Source: a virus. Taken from it: 64,000 nucleotides of DNA. The stretch's first letter is position 1. Every line of letters starts with the position of its first letter. Location of the stretch: positions 1-64,000 of IMG/VR virus record IMGVR_UViG_3300008267_000250; one strand, written 5' to 3'. Position numbers and translations under genes: made by a program. Positions 61,506-64,000 of the stretch are shown piece by piece. The notes beneath the pieces were generated by a model that ran no database searches, was not told the origin of the DNA, and worked only from the letters and a program-made list of their open reading frames with translations.

Positions 61506-61858
61506 GTATAGAGATTGAAAAAAATACGGTTCCAAAGTTTATCGTTGGTTTTTATATGGACAAATACGAACATTATCCTTGTTTTACTCAGACAAGGAAT
61601 GTAACCTATGAAGCTATCAATGTGTTAACCAAAAAAAACAGAATAATCTGGTTTGATAAGTTTTTTGACGGTAACACAACAACTATTAGAGAAGCGTTAA
61701 TTGATTATAGTACTAATTATAAGGTAATGGTTTATGTTAAGTCAAAAGGCGATGAACGTGTATTTAATTTATTTTTGTTATCAACCTCAGACGATAATGA
61801 ACATATAAATTATCTTATAAACGCATTAAATAAATTTTACACAATAGATATCGTATGA
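61502..61858 (+). CDS. Hypothetical protein
   Basis: 118 residues: MSIEIEKNTVPKFIVGFYMD, then KYEHYPCFTQTRNVTYEAIN and a C-terminal hydrophobic/basic strand (NYKVMVYVKSKGDERVFNLF). An alpha/beta appearance, no Cys pair, no TM. Overlaps PcfJ-like and glutaredoxin genes by 4 nt on each side. Not recognised. Confidence 0.6.
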   Translation: MSIEIEKNTVPKFIVGFYMDKYEHYPCFTQTRNVTYEAINVLTKKNRIIWFDKFFDGNTTTIREALIDYSTNYKVMVYVKSKGDERVFNLFLLSTSDDNEHINYLINALNKFYTIDIV

Positions 61859-62142
61859 AGGTAGTTGTTTTATTCACAATGAAAGGTTGTCCTTTTTGTG
61901 ATATGATTAAAGAGGAATTTAAAAAAGAAGATATATTATTTCTTGAAAGAGATATTGAGGAATTTGAAGAAGAATACGACTCGTTTGTTGAAGCAACCGA
62001 AAATGATTTTGTTCCGGCAATGACCCTATTAACATTAGATGAAAATGAGGAAGCGACAAATGTTAAACTTATCGCTCCCGACAGAGATTTTGATGACATT
62101 TACCAGGGCGTTGAATTGGTTAAACAATACCTATCAGAATAA
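61855..62142 (+). CDS. Glutaredoxin/thioredoxin-fold protein
   Basis: 95 residues: MKVVVLFTMKGCPFCDMIKE with the redox CPFC site at about residues 12-15 after the first beta strand, then a helix, ERDIEEFEEEYDSFVEATEN, and VPAMTLLTLDENEE where the cis-Pro loop (VPA) is expected. Probably reduces ribonucleotide reductase or another phage thiol enzyme, as T4 NrdC does. No reductase gene in the window. Its end overlaps the convergent frameshifted gene by 9 nt. Confidence 0.75.
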   Translation: MKVVVLFTMKGCPFCDMIKEEFKKEDILFLERDIEEFEEEYDSFVEATENDFVPAMTLLTLDENEEATNVKLIAPDRDFDDIYQGVELVKQYLSE

Positions 62143-62959
62143 TATAAGTTCATCCACCAAATCAAGTTTTTCCCAAAGTAATTCATTTTTACTCAAGTAT
62201 AGATCACAACCGTTAAATTGTGACAAATCAAACCTTTCTTTTAATTCGTTAAGTTCAAAAGGAAATACATCCAAAATTAAAGATACCAACCAATCTTTAT
62301 TTACTATGTGTTTACCGGAAACAATATCAAAAATAACATTCTCATTATTGATTTCATTAATTGTTCCGATGTTACTTAACTTATATGTAATTTCTGACGA
62401 TATACCTTTTTTGAATAAATGGTACGTGATATATCTTAATAAGATGTGATAGTATTTTTCATTATTATTGGATAAACCAAAAAACTATGGACCTACTTAA
62501 TGGAAAATTGTTCAGAATGTCGTAGTTACATCTTGTTAAATCTTTTTCACTACAATCAAAATAAATAATATCATCATCAATTTTTAAATTTAGTAAAACA
62601 CCTTCCTTTACTAGACCATCAACAAATGTTTGCAACGTACTGTTATTATTTTTTGATTCACTATAACTTATAATTAAGTTTTTAGTATCAACTTCGGTGT
62701 TATAATTAATAACATCAAAAACTCTGATGGAATTCGCCAGTTCCTCACTATAAGTCAAACAAAATTCCCTTAATAGGTCACTTAAATTTATAACCACATC
62801 GGAGTTGGTATTTCCTTTAACAACAAAAAAATTCCTGACGTTAATAACACTTATTTTTGTGTTTGCGTCAGGAAATGTTTCATTAATTTTATTTACAATA
62901 AGACTTGCAAAGATATTACAAAGGTGTTTACCACCCAATAAATTGTATACTTCAATCAT
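62134..62959 (-). pseudogene. Frameshifted minus-strand gene (about 270 residues if rejoined)
   Basis: Two minus-strand frames abut. The upstream one (ATG 62959 to TAA 62465, 164 residues) ends LSRSIVFWFIQ. The other is open from 62484 to TGA 62134, has no start codon of its own, and reads from the junction FFGLSNNNEKYYHILLRYIT through YHLFKKGISSEITYKLSNIG, ending KLDLVDELILF. They meet at a run of six A (62479-62484 on the plus strand). Removing one base, or a +1 slip, would join them into one protein of about 272 residues. It could be a sequencing error, a real lesion or a programmed frameshift. No family recognised with confidence. Confidence 0.62.
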
Positions 62960-62965
62960 ATTTTA

Positions 62966-63001
62966 TTTTTTAACATTTTATTTTTAGTTAATGTTAAAAA
63001 A
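62966..63001. repeat. 12-bp perfect inverted repeat, AT-rich
   Basis: TTTTTTAACATT at 62966-62977 pairs with AATGTTAAAAAA at 62990-63001, loop of 12 nt. Lies between the stop of the 45-residue minus gene and the start of the frameshifted gene. Could be an AT-only terminator or an operator; weak on its own because of base composition. Confidence 0.5.
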
Positions 63002-63022
63002 AATAAAAATACGGTTAAATGC

Positions 63023-63160
63023 TTAATTACTCTTTTTGTAATATTTCTCAACAATTTTTTGTACAGCGTTTTTTACTGACTCATTGTTTTGTTGTTGAGT
63101 TTGAACAGGTTGAGCCTGTTGTTGTCCGTTGTTTTTGTTCTTACACCCGCAGCCTGACAT
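63023..63160 (-). CDS. Small Cys/Gln-rich protein (45 residues)
   Basis: From ATG 63160 to TAA 63023: MSGCGCKNKNNGQQQAQPVQ, TQQQNNESVKNAVQKIVEKY, YKKSN. N-terminal CGC motif, Gln-rich middle and a basic C-terminal helix. Small 'MSGCGCK' proteins of this layout appear in other phages from memory, but no function is known. Preceded on its strand by a TATAAATA box at 63203-63196, 35 nt away, which supports expression. Confidence 0.6.
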   Translation of the reverse strand: MSGCGCKNKNNGQQQAQPVQTQQQNNESVKNAVQKIVEKYYKKSN

Positions 63161-63189
63161 TTTACTTAGTTTTATAAGTTTATTTTTAA

Positions 63190-63203
63190 TATAAATATTT
63201 ATA
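63190..63203. promoter_or_regulatory. Perfect palindrome TATAAATATTTATA (divergent TATAAATA boxes)
   Basis: TATAAATA on the plus strand at 63190-63197 and on the minus strand at 63203-63196 overlap in a 14-bp palindrome between the minus gene at 63160 and the plus gene at 63247. A further CTATTTATAAAA at 63233 adds to the control region. Divergent T4-late-like promoters or a repressor site. Confidence 0.5.
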
Positions 63204-63246
63204 AATTACAAATAATCTTTTGTCAATACAAACTATTTATAAAAAT

Positions 63247-64000
63247 ATGAAAATTAATTCTCTAATTAGAAAAATCATCAAAGAAGAAACCGAAGAATGG
63301 ATTGACGTTTCTCCGGAAGAATATAAAGAACTTTTGGACTACGTTAATGGTGACGGGTCAGTAATTAAAAGACTTCCAGACTATAAAGGTAAGAAAATTA
63401 AAATTACCGGTGATTTGGATCTTAGTAGAAGAGACGATGTTGAAAATATTGATAGTATTGATTACGTGGACGGTAAATTAGACATTAGTAATACAAATAT
63501 TTCATTTTTTGACAAATCCAAGGTAAAAAAATATATGTGGTACGGCAATTCCAAAATGGATAAGATTGAACGACAAAAGATATATAACCAAAGAATGGAA
63601 CATCAACAAGAGTTAAGAGAAGAAGATACCTGGAATGTTGAAAATGATGACGAGGAATCAAACGAAACTGAAGCGATTTATGATTACCTACTTGAACATA
63701 AAATTCCGGAGGTAATTGAAGATGAAACGACCGGTGAAGAAGTTAGAGAAGATAAATATTTTTTATTTAAAACAGATTATGATCACCACGGTGGTAACAT
63801 TTATATTTGGCTTGGAAACGGTAGTCACGGAAGTGAATATGTGGTGTTTAGAGATGATGAAATTAAAGATGCCGCAAAAAAAGAACTTCAAAACACGATA
63901 GATGAAATTGGTTTGGATGTATTTAGATGGTATGTTTGGGAAAATAATTTTGATGAAGAATATACCAGAAGATGGTTATATGATGATTATGAGGAAGTGA
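63247..64000 (+). CDS. Hypothetical, capsid-targeting-like N-terminus (3' end cut off)
   Basis: 251 residues visible, open to the window edge. Starts MKINSLIRKIIKEETEEWID: a short helix with IIKE, like the proteins at 52974, 53487 and 58144. Residues about 43-85 (DYKGKKIKITGDLDLSRRDD, then VENIDSIDYVDGKLDISNTN) look like a leucine-rich or beta-solenoid repeat. The rest is acidic and helical (NVENDDEESNETEAIYDYLL) with an aromatic-rich end (DVFRWYVWENNFDEEYTRRW). Two TATAAATA/TATTTATA elements lie upstream. Function unknown. Confidence 0.65.
   Translation, partial: MKINSLIRKIIKEETEEWIDVSPEEYKELLDYVNGDGSVIKRLPDYKGKKIKITGDLDLSRRDDVENIDSIDYVDGKLDISNTNISFFDKSKVKKYMWYGNSKMDKIERQKIYNQRMEHQQELREEDTWNVENDDEESNETEAIYDYLLEHKIPEVIEDETTGEEVREDKYFLFKTDYDHHGGNIYIWLGNGSHGSEYVVFRDDEIKDAAKKELQNTIDEIGLDVFRWYVWENNFDEEYTRRWLYDDYEEV

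Noticed and set aside
62039-62449. 136-residue plus-strand ORF after glutaredoxin
   Set aside because: It overlaps glutaredoxin and is antisense to the open minus-strand half of the frameshifted gene, which reads as a sensible protein.

Overview
This window looks like a 64 kb piece of a large, AT-rich, T4-like (contractile-tailed) bacteriophage genome whose host is most likely a member of the Bacteroidota, probably a flavobacterium. The phage assignment rests on a gp25-gp6 baseplate pair at the left edge, a long run of baseplate and tail-fibre genes, and T4-type replication and recombination genes (primase, RuvC-like resolvase, gp47/gp46). The host assignment is inferred from several independent signs: SprB-type adhesin repeats in tail proteins, a histone H1-like Hc1 protein typical of Bacteroidota, an RpoD-like sigma factor, promoters of the form TTTG-N20/21-TAnnTTTG, and starts that lack Shine-Dalgarno sequences and sit in A-rich contexts. 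No tRNA, integrase, transposase or CRISPR array was seen.

Layout. (1) 1-34159, all plus strand: virion tail module. gp25 and gp6 are followed by a 1589-residue baseplate protein with an unexpected hydrophobic segment, five further structural genes, and then host-recognition proteins. These include SprB-repeat proteins, Thr-Pro-repeat linkers, a YadA-head-like SHAEG fibre, a 46-residue-repeat fibre and three ~95-residue paralogues. Two glycosyltransferases (GT60-like and a tandem GT34-like) sit inside this cluster, next to the genes for the Thr-Pro-rich proteins. (2) 34163-43754: DNA metabolism. It holds a resolvase, primase, PD-(D/E)XK nuclease, gp47 and gp46, interspersed with small genes and a glycosyltransferase-FkbM methyltransferase fusion. 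(3) 43762-49387: an adenine methyltransferase with a nuclease-like N-terminus, a sigma factor, and two tandem overlapping cytosine-5 methyltransferases. (4) 49388-49597: a non-coding stretch with a promoter, an H-type pseudoknot RNA and an intrinsic terminator. (5) 49598-56272: membrane and coiled-coil proteins, a degenerate amidase with a spanin-like pair, proteins with capsid-targeting-like N-termini, and the Hc1 histone-like protein. (6) 56253-64000: mixed strands, with DnaJ, a PcfJ/LRR-like protein, a PcfJ-domain protein, glutaredoxin, a frameshifted minus-strand gene and several tiny genes.

How it fits together. The tail module builds the baseplate and a varied set of fibres. The embedded glycosyltransferases may decorate the Thr-Pro linkers (inference). 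The DNA module replicates and recombines the genome, and three methyltransferases probably protect it from restriction. The phage sigma factor and two kinds of promoter element (host-like TAnnTTTG and a recurrent TATTTATA/TATAAATA element before structural and other genes) suggest staged transcription. The best candidates for something new are the fibre-glycosylation arrangement, the pseudoknot RNA at 49412-49559, the shared capsid-targeting-like N-termini, the start-codon hairpin at 54506-54556, and the frameshifted gene at 62134-62959.
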